DNA of 64,000 nucleotides, taken from NCBI RefSeq assembly GCF_018326005.1, contig NZ_AP021903.1, forward strand, positions 4,001,501 to 4,065,500. The letters run 5' to 3'. Positions 10,927-21,354 of this stretch are shown piece after piece; position 1 is the stretch's first letter; every line of letters starts with the position of its first letter. The notes beneath the pieces were generated by a model. It saw nothing but the letters and a program-made list of their open reading frames with translations, searched no databases and was not told the DNA's origin. Made by a program: the position numbers and the translations under genes. This DNA comes from Pseudomonas sp. Seg1. GTDB lineage: Bacteria; Pseudomonadota; Gammaproteobacteria; Pseudomonadales; Pseudomonadaceae.

Positions 10927-12578
10927 GAAGAAGTGGCACCGCTGGTTGGTACGGAAGGCGCTGGAGCGACGCTTTTGGTGGTGCTCATCAGCCACAGCGC
11001 ACGAATGGAAATCCAGATCATGGTCAGCACCGCGATCACCGCGATGAGCATGAACACATCGTTATAGGCCAGTACGTTGGCTTCGCGAGTCGCGGCGTTG
11101 GCCAGACTGCGAATACCGGCAAGATTGCGCAGGCTCGGATCGGCCAGCAGCGAGCCGTAAGCCGATCCGCCGCTCGCCACCCGTGCGGCGACTAATGGAT
11201 CTGACATCACCAGGTGTTCGACGATGTGACTGGAGTGAAACTTCTCCCGGACGATCTGAAAGGTGCCGAGCAACGCCGCACCGATCAGCCCGCCGAGGTT
11301 ATTGCAGATCCCGAACAGCACGGAAAAGCTCACCAGATTGCGCGGATTGGTCAACACGTTACGCGTGCCGAGGACCATGGTCGGACCGAGGAAAAACGTA
11401 CTGCCGAACGCCAGCAGGAACTGACTGAAATATAGATTCTCGGGACGCGTCAGGTTGTTCGAATAGCTGTCCATCACCGAGCCCGTCGCCATCAGCGCCA
11501 GCGAGATGATCAGCGGCATGAGCAAGTGTTTCGGGTCAATGGTCAGCGCACTGGTGAGCAGCCCGGCGACGCTGCCGATCAGCATCACCACGTACAGGCT
11601 GTGTAACTGCTGATTGCTCATGTTCAGGTACTGCATGAAGCCGACGGCGCCGGTGGATTGCTCCGACGTCACCATGCGGATCAGAATCACCGCCAGCGCC
11701 AGCCGGATCATCACCCCGCTGCCCAGCCAGCGGGTCATCAGCATCGGGTTGCTGCGATTGTGCTCGATGGCCAGCCCCGTGAGGATCAACGCAATCGAGG
11801 CAGCGAGCGCGACGCCGATCCAGTCGGCTTCGAGCCACCAGTCAATCCGCCCCAGCGACAGTACCGCACAGAGCAACGCCACGCCGCTGGCAAGAATGGC
11901 GAAAGTCAGGAAGTCGAGTTTTTCGAAAGTCTTGAAGCGGTCGCCCGGCGGCAACTTGAGCATCAACACGCAGCCCAGCGATAGCAACGCCATGCCCAAT
12001 TCGAACAGGTACAAGCCACGCCATTCGGCAATCTGCAGCAAGTCTTCGGAGAACAGGCGCGCCAGCGGCAACGCCAATTGCGAGGTGCCGAGCCCCAGCA
12101 CCAGCGCCTTCATCCGCCACTTTGCCGGGAATGCCTGCACCATGTAATACAGGCCCAAGGAACTCAGCGCGGCGCCGACCATGCCGTGGGCGGCGCGCAC
12201 CGCCACTGCCGAATTCAGGTCGTTGACGAACAAATGACCAAAGGTCACCAGCGCATACAGCACCAGAAACACCTCGGTAAACGCGCGCAAACCGAACTGC
12301 TGACGAAACTTCACCAGCAGCAGGTTCATCGACACGTTGGTCATCACGTACGCCGCCGGCAACCAGGCCATTTCCGCCGTGGTCGCGCCGAGTGCACCTT
12401 GCAGGTAAACCAGGTTGGCGACCACCAGCGAATTGCCCAAACCACCAGTCAACGCCACCAGCAACCCGACCAACGCATAGGCCAGGCGCTTGGGGTTGGA
12501 GTGCAGCGGTGTCGATGGGGAACCGGGCAGACTGGGCTTCTCGTGAGGCTGCCAGTTGCGCGGGGCGTATCGATCCAT
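10923..12578 (-). CDS. DHA2-type MFS efflux transporter (EmrB-like)
   Basis: Proton-driven drug or solute exporter of the major facilitator superfamily, 551 residues with about 14 membrane segments. The N-terminal segment VANLVYLQGALGATTAEMAW and the following PAAYVMTN are typical of the EmrB/QacA group. It overlaps the adaptor gene by 4 bp (ATGA), so the two are co-translated as a two-part pump. No regulator is adjacent, and the substrate cannot be inferred. The gene starts just downstream of a large REPIN. Confidence 0.92.
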   Translation of the reverse strand: MDRYAPRNWQPHEKPSLPGSPSTPLHSNPKRLAYALVGLLVALTGGLGNSLVVANLVYLQGALGATTAEMAWLPAAYVMTNVSMNLLLVKFRQQFGLRAFTEVFLVLYALVTFGHLFVNDLNSAVAVRAAHGMVGAALSSLGLYYMVQAFPAKWRMKALVLGLGTSQLALPLARLFSEDLLQIAEWRGLYLFELGMALLSLGCVLMLKLPPGDRFKTFEKLDFLTFAILASGVALLCAVLSLGRIDWWLEADWIGVALAASIALILTGLAIEHNRSNPMLMTRWLGSGVMIRLALAVILIRMVTSEQSTGAVGFMQYLNMSNQQLHSLYVVMLIGSVAGLLTSALTIDPKHLLMPLIISLALMATGSVMDSYSNNLTRPENLYFSQFLLAFGSTFFLGPTMVLGTRNVLTNPRNLVSFSVLFGICNNLGGLIGAALLGTFQIVREKFHSSHIVEHLVMSDPLVAARVASGGSAYGSLLADPSLRNLAGIRSLANAATREANVLAYNDVFMLIAVIAVLTMIWISIRALWLMSTTKSVAPAPSVPTSGATSS

Positions 12579-12642
12579 TCAGAGGCCTTGTGCTGGAAGT
12601 TGCTGAAGTTTGCCGCAAATCGTCCTGCAAACCCATATCCCT

Positions 12643-12732
12643 TGTAGGAGTGAGCCTGCTCGCGATAGCGGTATATCAGTCACTATGATTGTGGATTGTT
12701 AAATCGCTATCGCGAGCAGGCTCACTCCTACA
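12643..12732. repeat. REPIN with perfect 28-bp arms
   Basis: The arm TGTAGGAGTGAGCCTGCTCG... (12643-12670) is repeated as its exact complement at 12705-12732 around a 34-bp spacer. This is a second REP family (GAGTGAGCCTGCTCGCGAT) that recurs at 35.8, 37.1, 39.8 and 40.9 kb. Confidence 0.92.
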
Positions 12733-12854
12733 CCGGAATTGTGTGAAGCCCGATTCGTAAAATTTGTTTAAAAGTCATCTCGTCCGCAGCGGATTTTTCC
12801 CCAGCGTAGCGGGTGCCACCCTTGAGCCACTTCTCAAACCTCAAGGTGACCGAT

Positions 12855-13805
12855 ATGACCACTTCACACCGACAACGCTCCCCGCGCCTGTTGAAAAACC
12901 TGCTGGCCGCCGCGCTATTGCTGCCCGCCCTCGCCTTTGCCCAGGAACGGCCATGGCCGGATGGTTCACAACTGGTGATCTCGGTATCAATGCAGTTCGA
13001 GACCGGTGGCCAACCCGACGGTGCAGAAAGTCCGTTCTCCGGCAGCCCTTTACCCAAAGGCTACCCGGATCTGCCGGCGCAGACCTGGTTCGATTACGGT
13101 TACAAGGAAGGTTTGTGGCGCATGCTCGATCTGTGGGATCGCACCGGGATCAAAGTCACCTCCCACGTGGTCGGCGAAGCCGCGCTCAAACACCCGGAGC
13201 TGGCCAAGGCGATTGCCGAACGCGGCCATGAACTCGCAGCGCACGGTGTGCGCTGGGCCGACTCCTACAACATGAGTTACGCGCAGGAAAAACAATTCAT
13301 CGGCGACGGAGTGGCGGCGGTGGAAAAACTCACCGGCCAGCGTTCGGTCGGCTACAACGCCAATTGGCTGCGGCGCAGCCCCAATACGCTGAAGGTGCTG
13401 CAGGATCTCAACTTCACTTATCACATCGATGACGTCAGCCGCGACGAGCCCTTCGTGACGATGGTGCGCGGGCGTAAGTTCGCCGTGGTGCCATACACCC
13501 TGCGCAACAACGATATCGTCTTGGTCGAGGGCCGGCATTTTTCCGCCGACCAGTTCTATCAGCAACTGGTGCTGGAATTCGACCGGCTCTATGCCGAAGG
13601 TGCAAAAAAGCGTCGGATGATGTCGGTGAGTCTTCACGACCGCATCGGCGGTACGCCGGCGATGGTCGAGGCGATGGAGCGGTTCATCCGTTACGCCCAG
13701 TCGCACCCGAAGGTGAGTTTCATGCGTAAGGATCGGATTGCGCAGATCGTGCTGACCGAGAAAAATCCGCTGATCGATAACAGTGAAGCGGCTTACAACC
13801 AGTAA
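12855..13805 (+). CDS. Exported polysaccharide-deacetylase-fold (NodB-like) protein
   Basis: Probably a periplasmic carbohydrate esterase-4-fold protein. The 316 residues begin with a signal peptide (about 1-29, ending ALAFA). AAGGTGA precedes ATG 12855. The core resembles the PuuE/allantoinase-like deacetylase branch (HVVGEAALKHPELAKAIAERG, HELAAHG with the metal-binding His). The usual first catalytic motif with paired Asp is replaced by VSMQFET, so activity on polysaccharide is uncertain. It stands alone between the efflux operon and the convergent sulfide locus. Confidence 0.8.
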   Translation: MTTSHRQRSPRLLKNLLAAALLLPALAFAQERPWPDGSQLVISVSMQFETGGQPDGAESPFSGSPLPKGYPDLPAQTWFDYGYKEGLWRMLDLWDRTGIKVTSHVVGEAALKHPELAKAIAERGHELAAHGVRWADSYNMSYAQEKQFIGDGVAAVEKLTGQRSVGYNANWLRRSPNTLKVLQDLNFTYHIDDVSRDEPFVTMVRGRKFAVVPYTLRNNDIVLVEGRHFSADQFYQQLVLEFDRLYAEGAKKRRMMSVSLHDRIGGTPAMVEAMERFIRYAQSHPKVSFMRKDRIAQIVLTEKNPLIDNSEAAYNQ

Positions 13806-13858
13806 TCGGACGCAGCACCATTGGTGAGGGAGTTTGCTCCCTCACCACAGATCAAGAC

Positions 13859-14659
13859 TCAGGCACGCAGCAACATGTAAGCCGCGACCACCAGACAGAC
13901 ACTGGCAAATCCCACCTGCAACGCCCGCGCCGGCACCCGTGCGCAGAGCCTGCGACCGATGATCATGCCGATAATGCTGGCGACGATGAACGCCGCGCCG
14001 AGGCTGTCGATGCGTACCCCGGCATGGAACGCGCCGATCACACCAATCGCCGAGATCAGACTGATCACCATCAACGATGTGGCGACGATGCCGCGCATCT
14101 GCACGTCGGTCAGTTGCTTGAACGCCGGCACGATCAGAAAGCCGCCACCGACACCGAGCAATCCGGAAACCACCCCGGTGACCGCGCCCAGCGCTGCGAG
14201 GGTCGCCGTACATTTGGCGGTCCAGTCGAAGCGTCCGGTTTCTTCATCGAGCATGCAGTTTTTCTGCCCCCAACTGCCGTGGCCGTGGTCGCTCGGACCT
14301 GCTTCCTGACGCTCGCGGCGCAGCATGCGCCAGGCCACCATGACCATCAGCAGGCTGAACAGAATCATCAGGATTTTCTCCGGCAACTGGTGCGCGAAGT
14401 AGATCCCCAGCGGCGAAAACACCGCGCCGAGCGCCGCAATCAACAACGCCGCGCGATACCGCACCAGACCATGACGCAAACCATCGATGGCTCCCACCGC
14501 CGCCGCACTGCCCACCGCGAACAACGCCACGGGCGCGGCCTGGGTCATCGTCCAGCCGAGCCCGAGCACCAGCGCTGGCACCGCGAGAATGCCGCCGCCC
14601 GCCCCGGTCAGACCGAGGACCAGCCCCATCACTACGCCAAACAGACTTGCCAGCAACAT
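13859..14659 (-). CDS. TauE/SafE-family sulfite/sulfur-anion exporter
   Basis: Membrane protein of 266 residues with about eight hydrophobic segments and the family glycine signatures (LTGAGGGILAVPAL near the N-terminus, GLLGVGGGFLIVPAF in the middle). It lies 9 bp downstream of the sulfide:quinone reductase gene, so it likely exports sulfite or thiosulfate formed during sulfide/persulfide oxidation. A Cys and His-containing cytosolic loop lies in the centre. Confidence 0.9.
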   Translation of the reverse strand: MLLASLFGVVMGLVLGLTGAGGGILAVPALVLGLGWTMTQAAPVALFAVGSAAAVGAIDGLRHGLVRYRAALLIAALGAVFSPLGIYFAHQLPEKILMILFSLLMVMVAWRMLRRERQEAGPSDHGHGSWGQKNCMLDEETGRFDWTAKCTATLAALGAVTGVVSGLLGVGGGFLIVPAFKQLTDVQMRGIVATSLMVISLISAIGVIGAFHAGVRIDSLGAAFIVASIIGMIIGRRLCARVPARALQVGFASVCLVVAAYMLLRA

Positions 14660-14668
14660 AGTGATTTC

Positions 14669-15913
14669 TCAGTCGACTTTGGACAGACGCGTCAGCCACT
14701 CGCGCCCCTTGAGCATGCCGTTCCAGTAGAACCACGGCAGCAGCGTCGCCTTGAGAAACCATGCCGAGCGGCGCGGCACGGTGGGGTCCAGCGCAAAGGT
14801 CGGCAACAACTTCCCGGCATAACCGAACTCGGCGAGGATCACTTTGCCCTTCTCCACCGTCAGCGGGCAGGAGCCATAGCCGTCGTACTTCAGTGGCAGC
14901 GGTTGTTGTTTGCGCAGGGCTAGCAGGTTTTCCGCCACGACCACGACTTGCTTGCGCACCGCTGCAGCGGTTTTCGCATTGCTCGTGCCGCAGATGTCGC
15001 CAAGCGCGAACACTTCGGGATAACGCGGATGCTGCAGGCTGTGCGGATTCACTTCGCACCAGCCAGCGGGGTCTGCCAGCAGACTTTGCGCGATGAAATC
15101 CGGCGCGACCTGCGGCGGCACGACGTGCAGCAGATCGAAGGTTTTCGCCTCACGGACAACGTTGCCGTCCACGTCCTTGCGCTCGAACCAGGCCGTTTTC
15201 GCCGGGCCGTCGACCTTGACCAGGTTTGAATTGAAAGCCAATTGCGCGTTGTACTTTTCGATGTACTTCATCAGTGGCGGCACGAACGTCGCCACGCCGA
15301 ACAGCGCGGCGCCGGCCAGATTGAATTCGACTTCGATCTTGTTCAGCACGGCATGCTTGCGCCAGTAATCGCACGACAGATAAAGCGCTTTTTGCGGCGC
15401 ACCGGCGCATTTGATCGGCATCGCCGGCTGCGTGAACAGTGCCTTGCCACCGCGCAGTTTCTGCACCTGATCCCAAGTGTATTGCGCGTGCTGATAGCTG
15501 TAGTTGGATGTCACGCCGTGCTGGCCAAGACTTTGCTGCAAGCCTTCGATTTTTTCCCAGCCCAGACGCAGGCCGGGGCAGACGATCAGGTTCTGATAGC
15601 TGACCGTGCGCTCGTCGCTCAGGGTGAGTTGGCGCTGCTCGGGGTCGATCGCCGTCACCGCCGCCTGAATCCAGGTGGCCTGACGCGGCATCACCCTGGA
15701 CATTGGTCGGACGGTGTCTTTCACGTCGAAAGCGCCACCGCCCACCAGCGTCCACGCCGGTTGGTAGTAATGCTGGGCACTTGGCTCGATCACGGTGATG
15801 TTCAACTGCGGATCGCGCTTGAGCAGGCTGGCGACGAAACCGATGCCGGCCGTACCACCGCCGATGACCACGATATCTGCACTGATGGATGGGCCCCAGT
15901 GTTGATCGTTCAT
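14669..15913 (-). CDS. Sulfide:quinone oxidoreductase, type II-like flavoprotein
   Basis: FAD enzyme that oxidises sulfide and passes electrons to quinone, producing a persulfide/polysulfide. It has an N-terminal FAD loop (VVIGGGTAGIGFVASL), a mid-protein active-site Cys (PIKCAGAPQKAL), a GDICGTSNAKTAAA flavin segment and the C-terminal Cys of YGSCPLTVEKGKVILAEF. That last motif is typical of the mitochondrial/type II group. At 414 residues it is of normal length. It sits downstream of the BigR-like repressor, separated by a REPIN, and directly before tauE. Confidence 0.92.
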   Translation of the reverse strand: MNDQHWGPSISADIVVIGGGTAGIGFVASLLKRDPQLNITVIEPSAQHYYQPAWTLVGGGAFDVKDTVRPMSRVMPRQATWIQAAVTAIDPEQRQLTLSDERTVSYQNLIVCPGLRLGWEKIEGLQQSLGQHGVTSNYSYQHAQYTWDQVQKLRGGKALFTQPAMPIKCAGAPQKALYLSCDYWRKHAVLNKIEVEFNLAGAALFGVATFVPPLMKYIEKYNAQLAFNSNLVKVDGPAKTAWFERKDVDGNVVREAKTFDLLHVVPPQVAPDFIAQSLLADPAGWCEVNPHSLQHPRYPEVFALGDICGTSNAKTAAAVRKQVVVVAENLLALRKQQPLPLKYDGYGSCPLTVEKGKVILAEFGYAGKLLPTFALDPTVPRRSAWFLKATLLPWFYWNGMLKGREWLTRLSKVD

Positions 15914-15962
15914 TGCTTGTTCCTTATTGCTGCACGCAAGGAGTATCAGTCATACACAAAAC

Positions 15963-16054
15963 CTGTGGGAGTTGGCTTGCCAGCGATGGCGGAGTTTCAG
16001 TCGCCATCAATGTCGGCTGACAAGGCCTCATCGCTGGCAAGCCAGCTCCCACAG
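15963..16054. repeat. REPIN between bigR-like and sqr genes
   Basis: Inverted REP copies at 15963-15990 and about 16028-16054. The left copy carries a G-to-T variant (GAGTTGGC). It is located inside the presumed bigR-sqr transcription unit, where it could stabilise or separate the messages. Confidence 0.85.
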
Positions 16055-16078
16055 ATTTTATGTGCTGTTGGCTGACAT

Positions 16079-16420
16079 TTATGAGTGGCCGAGGCTTTTC
16101 ATTACGGCTCCACAGTAGAGCCCGGACAGGGTTTTCATCACCTGAATGACTTCAGGGCTGGCGAGGCCGTAAAAAATGTACTTGCCTTCACGGCGGGTCG
16201 CGACCAACCCTTCGTCACGCAGAATGCCCAGTTGCTGAGACAGCGTCGGCTGGCGCACGCCGGTCATTTTTTCCAGCTCGCCGACGTTGCGTTCGCCCTG
16301 GGTCAACTGGCACAGGATCAGCAGACGGTCCTCATTGGCCAACGCCTTGAGCAACGCACAGGCCTTGGAGGCCGAGGCGCGCAATTGGGCGACTTCACAT
16401 TCGGTCAGACTGGATTGCAT
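16079..16420 (-). CDS. ArsR-family sulfide/persulfide-sensing repressor (BigR/SqrR type)
   Basis: Winged-helix repressor of 113 residues (recognition region VRQPTLSQQLGILRDEGLV). It carries Cys37 and Cys103, 66 residues apart, the same spacing as the redox pair of SqrR (41/107) and BigR (42/108); these proteins release DNA when a tetrasulfide bridge forms. It lies between the sqr-tauE genes and a divergent Blh-type hydrolase gene, which matches the BigR regulon. A palindrome at 16458-16473 in the divergent promoter is its likely operator. Confidence 0.9.
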   Translation of the reverse strand: MQSSLTECEVAQLRASASKACALLKALANEDRLLILCQLTQGERNVGELEKMTGVRQPTLSQQLGILRDEGLVATRREGKYIFYGLASPEVIQVMKTLSGLYCGAVMKSLGHS

Positions 16421-16457
16421 TTGCAGGAAGCCTTCAACGTCACTTAAGCTGCGAACA

Positions 16458-16473
16458 TTATGTTTTTACATAA
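16458..16473. promoter_or_regulatory. Candidate operator of the BigR-like repressor
   Basis: TTATGT-TTTT-ACATAA, a perfect TA-rich inverted repeat, lies midway between the divergent starts of the bigR-like gene (16420) and the Blh-type gene (16525). BigR is known to bind a TA-rich palindrome in its own promoter; assignment here is inference. Confidence 0.6.
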
Positions 16474-16524
16474 AGTGTTGCAACCCATGACTGACTTTTC
16501 ATCCTCTTGCACAGGTTCGTGTCC

Positions 16525-17388
16525 ATGCCCGCGCTGATTCAAGCTTTCCTCGACCCCGCCTCCTCGACCTACACCTATGTGGTCTACGAAGCCGATGGCG
16601 GGCAGTGCGCAATCGTCGATCCGGTGCTCGATTATGACGGTGCCGCCGGCCGCACCTGCACCGCACAGGCGGACAAAATCATCACCTTCGTCCGCGCGCA
16701 TAACCTGCAGGTGCAATGGCTGCTGGAGACCCACGCCCACGCCGATCACCTGTCTGCCGCGCCGTACCTGCGCCGGGAACTGGGCGGCAAGATCGCCATT
16801 GGCGAATCCATCAGCAAAGTGCAGAACGTGTTCAAGGCACTGTTCAATCTGGAGCCGGATTTCTGCGTTGACGGCTCGCAATTCGATCATCTGTTCGCGC
16901 CCAACGAGTCGTTCCTGATCGGCAACCTCAAGGCTACCGCCCTGCACGTGCCCGGTCACACGCCAGCGGACATGGCCTACCTGATCGACGGCGAGCAGAT
17001 TCTGGTCGGCGACACGCTGTTCATGCCCGACGTCGGCACCGCCCGCTGCGACTTCCCCGGTGGCAATGCGCATCAGTTGTTCAACTCGATCCACAAGCTG
17101 TTGGCGTTCCCTGCCGGCGTGAAACTCTATGTCTGTCACGACTACCCGCCCGAAGGTCGGCAATCGCAGTGCCAGACCACTGTCGGTGAGCAGCGCAAGA
17201 GCAACATCCATGTGCATGACGGGATTGATGAGGCGGCGTTCGTCGAGATGCGCACCAAGCGTGATGCCGGGCTGGGCATGCCGACGCTGTTGCTGCCGGC
17301 GATTCAGGTGAATGTGCGGGCGGGGAATTTTCCGGCGGCCGAGGACAATGGCGTGGTCTACCTGAAGATCCCTCTGAACTCCTTATAG
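16525..17388 (+). CDS. Blh-type MBL-fold hydrolase (probable persulfide dioxygenase)
   Basis: Metallo-beta-lactamase-fold protein of 287 residues, related to Blh and ETHE1, expected to oxidise glutathione persulfide to sulfite. The metal site is visible: THAHADHL, HVPGHTPADM, the Asp in VGDTLFMPDVG, and CHDYPP. The family-typical insert GESISKVQNVFK is present. I chose ATG 16525 with CAGG upstream; a TTG 18 bases earlier is possible. It has no fused rhodanese domain. It is divergent from the BigR-like repressor gene, fitting a sulfide-detoxification locus. Confidence 0.9.
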   Translation: MPALIQAFLDPASSTYTYVVYEADGGQCAIVDPVLDYDGAAGRTCTAQADKIITFVRAHNLQVQWLLETHAHADHLSAAPYLRRELGGKIAIGESISKVQNVFKALFNLEPDFCVDGSQFDHLFAPNESFLIGNLKATALHVPGHTPADMAYLIDGEQILVGDTLFMPDVGTARCDFPGGNAHQLFNSIHKLLAFPAGVKLYVCHDYPPEGRQSQCQTTVGEQRKSNIHVHDGIDEAAFVEMRTKRDAGLGMPTLLLPAIQVNVRAGNFPAAEDNGVVYLKIPLNSL

Positions 17389-17513
17389 GAAAAGTCGCTC
17401 AACTCGCTGAAAAATAAATATTTCCTACGCTCTCTGGCGATAGAGGTGAACTGGATAAAATCCTGTCAGCAGCCAGACTTCATTGGGCAAACATTCAATG
17501 GAGTTTTCGCAAT

Positions 17514-18410
17514 ATGGATATTCGTCGTAATCACCGTGACATGTCAGCGGCACAGAAAGACGCGTTCATCAGCGCCATCCTGATTTTGAAGAATCAAACC
17601 CCCAGCATCCTGCGACCTGGCCAGCAGTATCGCTATGATGACTTTGTACAGATTCACAAGAATTCCATGGGGCTGGGCAATCCGATTTCCCCCAATCCCC
17701 ATCGCAGCCCCCTGTTTTTTCCCTGGCACCGGATCCTGATTCGCCAATTCGAGTGGGAACTGCAAGTCGTGGCCAATGACCCCGGCATTACCCTGCCTTA
17801 CTGGAACTGGAGCATGAGCGGCGCAGACAATCCCTTCATGGATGACTTCATGGGCAGAGATGGCGATCCCCAGTTAGACCAGCGTGTAACCCTCGGGCCA
17901 TTTGCTTTCGAAAGTGGCATCTTCGGCGTCAGGATCTGGGATGGTGACGAAGGGATTCCGATGCTGAGGCGCAACTTTGGTGCAGCCGGTTCGCCACTGC
18001 CTACCGCGCCAGAGATCGAGTCGGCCATGAACCGAACACCCTACTGGTCCGAACCCGAAGGTTGGGAAAACCAGATGGAGCAGATGCACAATAGAGTGCA
18101 TTCGTGGGTCGGCGGCAACATGGCCAGCGCCGCCTCGCCGAACGACCCGATATTCTTTCTGCACCACTGTCACCTCGATTACCTGTGGGAAATGTGGAAG
18201 CGTCAGCACCCGGCCGAACCCGCGATCTCGTTTGCCGATGACGCCCCCCGGGACATGCTCGATGCCACCCTGATCTTTCATCCGGACATCGAGCCTGCAC
18301 CTTGGCAAAGAATGTGGAAGGCTGGACAAGTCATCGACACGGCGGCACTTGAATATCGGTATGACTTCAATGACGCCGCCGCAATCAGGCGCCCAGAATC
18401 AGACCGTTGA
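17514..18410 (+). CDS. Tyrosinase-family type-3 copper protein
   Basis: Predicted binuclear copper oxidase of 298 residues. Copper A ligands are His48 (QIHKNS), His63 (NPHRS) and His72 (FFPWHR). Copper B ligands are His192 and His196 (MHNRVHSW) and His218 (FFLHHCH), with DYLW after it as in tyrosinases. There is no signal peptide and no caddie/helper gene nearby, so it is probably cytoplasmic. It stands alone, and its 3' end overlaps the convergent bkdR gene by 26 bp. The substrate (tyrosine, an o-aminophenol or another phenol) is not evident. Confidence 0.87.
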   Translation: MDIRRNHRDMSAAQKDAFISAILILKNQTPSILRPGQQYRYDDFVQIHKNSMGLGNPISPNPHRSPLFFPWHRILIRQFEWELQVVANDPGITLPYWNWSMSGADNPFMDDFMGRDGDPQLDQRVTLGPFAFESGIFGVRIWDGDEGIPMLRRNFGAAGSPLPTAPEIESAMNRTPYWSEPEGWENQMEQMHNRVHSWVGGNMASAASPNDPIFFLHHCHLDYLWEMWKRQHPAEPAISFADDAPRDMLDATLIFHPDIEPAPWQRMWKAGQVIDTAALEYRYDFNDAAAIRRPESDR

Positions 18411-18873
18411 CCGGCAGCGGCAACGCGGTCTTGTAGCGCACCTGCTTCAGCGCAAAGCTTGACCGGATATTCGCCACGCCCGGCACCTTGGTCAGGAAGT
18501 CCATCATGAACCGCTCCAAAGACTGAATGGTCGGCACCAGCACCCGGATCAGATAGTCCGGGTCGCCGGCCATCAGATAGCACTCCATCACCTCGGGACG
18601 ATCGGAAATGGCTTCCTCGAAATGCTGCAACGCTTCCTCGACCTGTTTCTCCAGACTGACGTGAATGAACACGTTCACGTGCAGGCCCAGCAGATCGGCA
18701 TCCAGCAGTGTCACCTGTTCGCGAATCAACCCTAATTCTTCCATGGCCTTGACCCGATTGAAGCACGGTGTCGGCGACAGATTGACCGAGCGGGCGAGGT
18801 CGGCGTTGGTGATGCGAGCGTTCTCCTGCAGGCTGTTGAGAATGCCGATATCGGTACGGTCCAGTTTGCGCAT
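18385..18873 (-). CDS. bkdR: Lrp/AsnC-family regulator BkdR
   Basis: Regulator of 162 residues that activates the branched-chain keto acid dehydrogenase operon in response to branched-chain amino acids. It has an N-terminal HTH ([26 protein letters not shown]) split by the usual Lrp layout, and a C-terminal RAM ligand domain ([12 protein letters not shown]). It is divergently transcribed from bkdA1 across 185 bp of AT-rich DNA, as in P. putida. Its 3' end overlaps the tyrosinase gene. Confidence 0.95.
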   Translation of the reverse strand: MRKLDRTDIGILNSLQENARITNADLARSVNLSPTPCFNRVKAMEELGLIREQVTLLDADLLGLHVNVFIHVSLEKQVEEALQHFEEAISDRPEVMECYLMAGDPDYLIRVLVPTIQSLERFMMDFLTKVPGVANIRSSFALKQVRYKTALPLPVNGLILGA

Positions 18874-19013
18874 GAGACAAAACCACCTGTTTTTTATGTT
18901 TATGCAGAATTTCTATCTGCAAATGATCTTCAGCGCAACGAAACAGAGAGAAATATTCTTCTTGCCCGGGCCTATGATTGTTGTAGGACAAGATTTCTTT
19001 CACCCAAGAATGA

Positions 19014-20294
<1,281 letters not shown>

Positions 20295-20295
20295 C

Positions 20296-21354
20296 ATGAA
20301 CGATCACAACAACAATATTCAGTTGGAAACCGCCATGACCACGACCACCATGACCATGATCCAGGCCCTGCGCTCGGCCATGGATGTGATGCTTGAGCGT
20401 GACGACAATGTGGTGGTGTTCGGTCAGGACGTCGGTTACTTCGGCGGCGTGTTCCGTTGCACCGAAGGGCTGCAAACCAAGTACGGCACTTCGCGGGTGT
20501 TCGACGCACCGATCTCCGAGAGCGGCATCGTCGGCGTTGCCGTCGGCATGGGCGCTTATGGTCTGCGCCCGGTAGCGGAAATCCAGTTCGCCGACTACGT
20601 CTACCCTGCTTCCGACCAGATCATTTCCGAAGCCGCCCGCCTGCGTTATCGCTCGGCCGGCGAATTCACCGCTCCGATGACCCTGCGCATGCCCTGCGGT
20701 GGCGGCATCTACGGTGGCCAGACCCACAGCCAGAGCATCGAGGCGATGTTCACTCAGGTCTGTGGCCTGCGCACCGTCATGCCCTCCAACCCGTACGATG
20801 CCAAAGGCCTGCTGATCGCCTCCATCGAAAACGATGACCCGGTGATCTTTCTTGAGCCAAAACGCCTGTACAACGGCCCGTTCGACGGCCACCACGATCG
20901 CCCGGTAACCCCGTGGTCGAAACACCCGCAAGCTCAGGTTCCGGATGGTTACTACACCGTGCCGCTGGACGTCGCGGCGATCACTCGTCCGGGTAAAGAC
21001 GTGACCGTGCTGACTTACGGCACCACCGTGTACGTCTCGCAAGTTGCCGCCGAAGAGTCCGGCGTCGATGCCGAAGTCATCGACCTGCGCAGCCTGTGGC
21101 CGCTGGATCTGGAAACCATCGTCAAATCGGTGAAGAAAACCGGCCGTTGCGTGGTGGTTCACGAAGCCACCCGCACCTGCGGTTTCGGCGCCGAACTGGT
21201 GTCGCTGGTGCAAGAGCATTGCTTCCATCACCTGGAAGCGCCGATCGAACGCGTCACCGGTTGGGACACCCCCTACCCGCACGCGCAAGAGTGGGCGTAT
21301 TTCCCTGGGCCGTCCCGAGTGGGCGCGGCGTTGAAACGGGTCATGGAGGTCTGA
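20296..21354 (+). CDS. bkdA2: Branched-chain 2-keto acid dehydrogenase E1 beta subunit
   Basis: Beta subunit that completes the E1 active site and contacts E2. The 352 residues begin MNDHNNN and contain GQDVGYFGGVFRCTEGL, ISESGIVG and the C-terminal GWDTPYPHA segment, all typical of 2-keto acid dehydrogenase E1 beta chains. It is translated with bkdA1 (1-bp gap) and directly abuts bkdB. Confidence 0.97.
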   Translation: MNDHNNNIQLETAMTTTTMTMIQALRSAMDVMLERDDNVVVFGQDVGYFGGVFRCTEGLQTKYGTSRVFDAPISESGIVGVAVGMGAYGLRPVAEIQFADYVYPASDQIISEAARLRYRSAGEFTAPMTLRMPCGGGIYGGQTHSQSIEAMFTQVCGLRTVMPSNPYDAKGLLIASIENDDPVIFLEPKRLYNGPFDGHHDRPVTPWSKHPQAQVPDGYYTVPLDVAAITRPGKDVTVLTYGTTVYVSQVAAEESGVDAEVIDLRSLWPLDLETIVKSVKKTGRCVVVHEATRTCGFGAELVSLVQEHCFHHLEAPIERVTGWDTPYPHAQEWAYFPGPSRVGAALKRVMEV

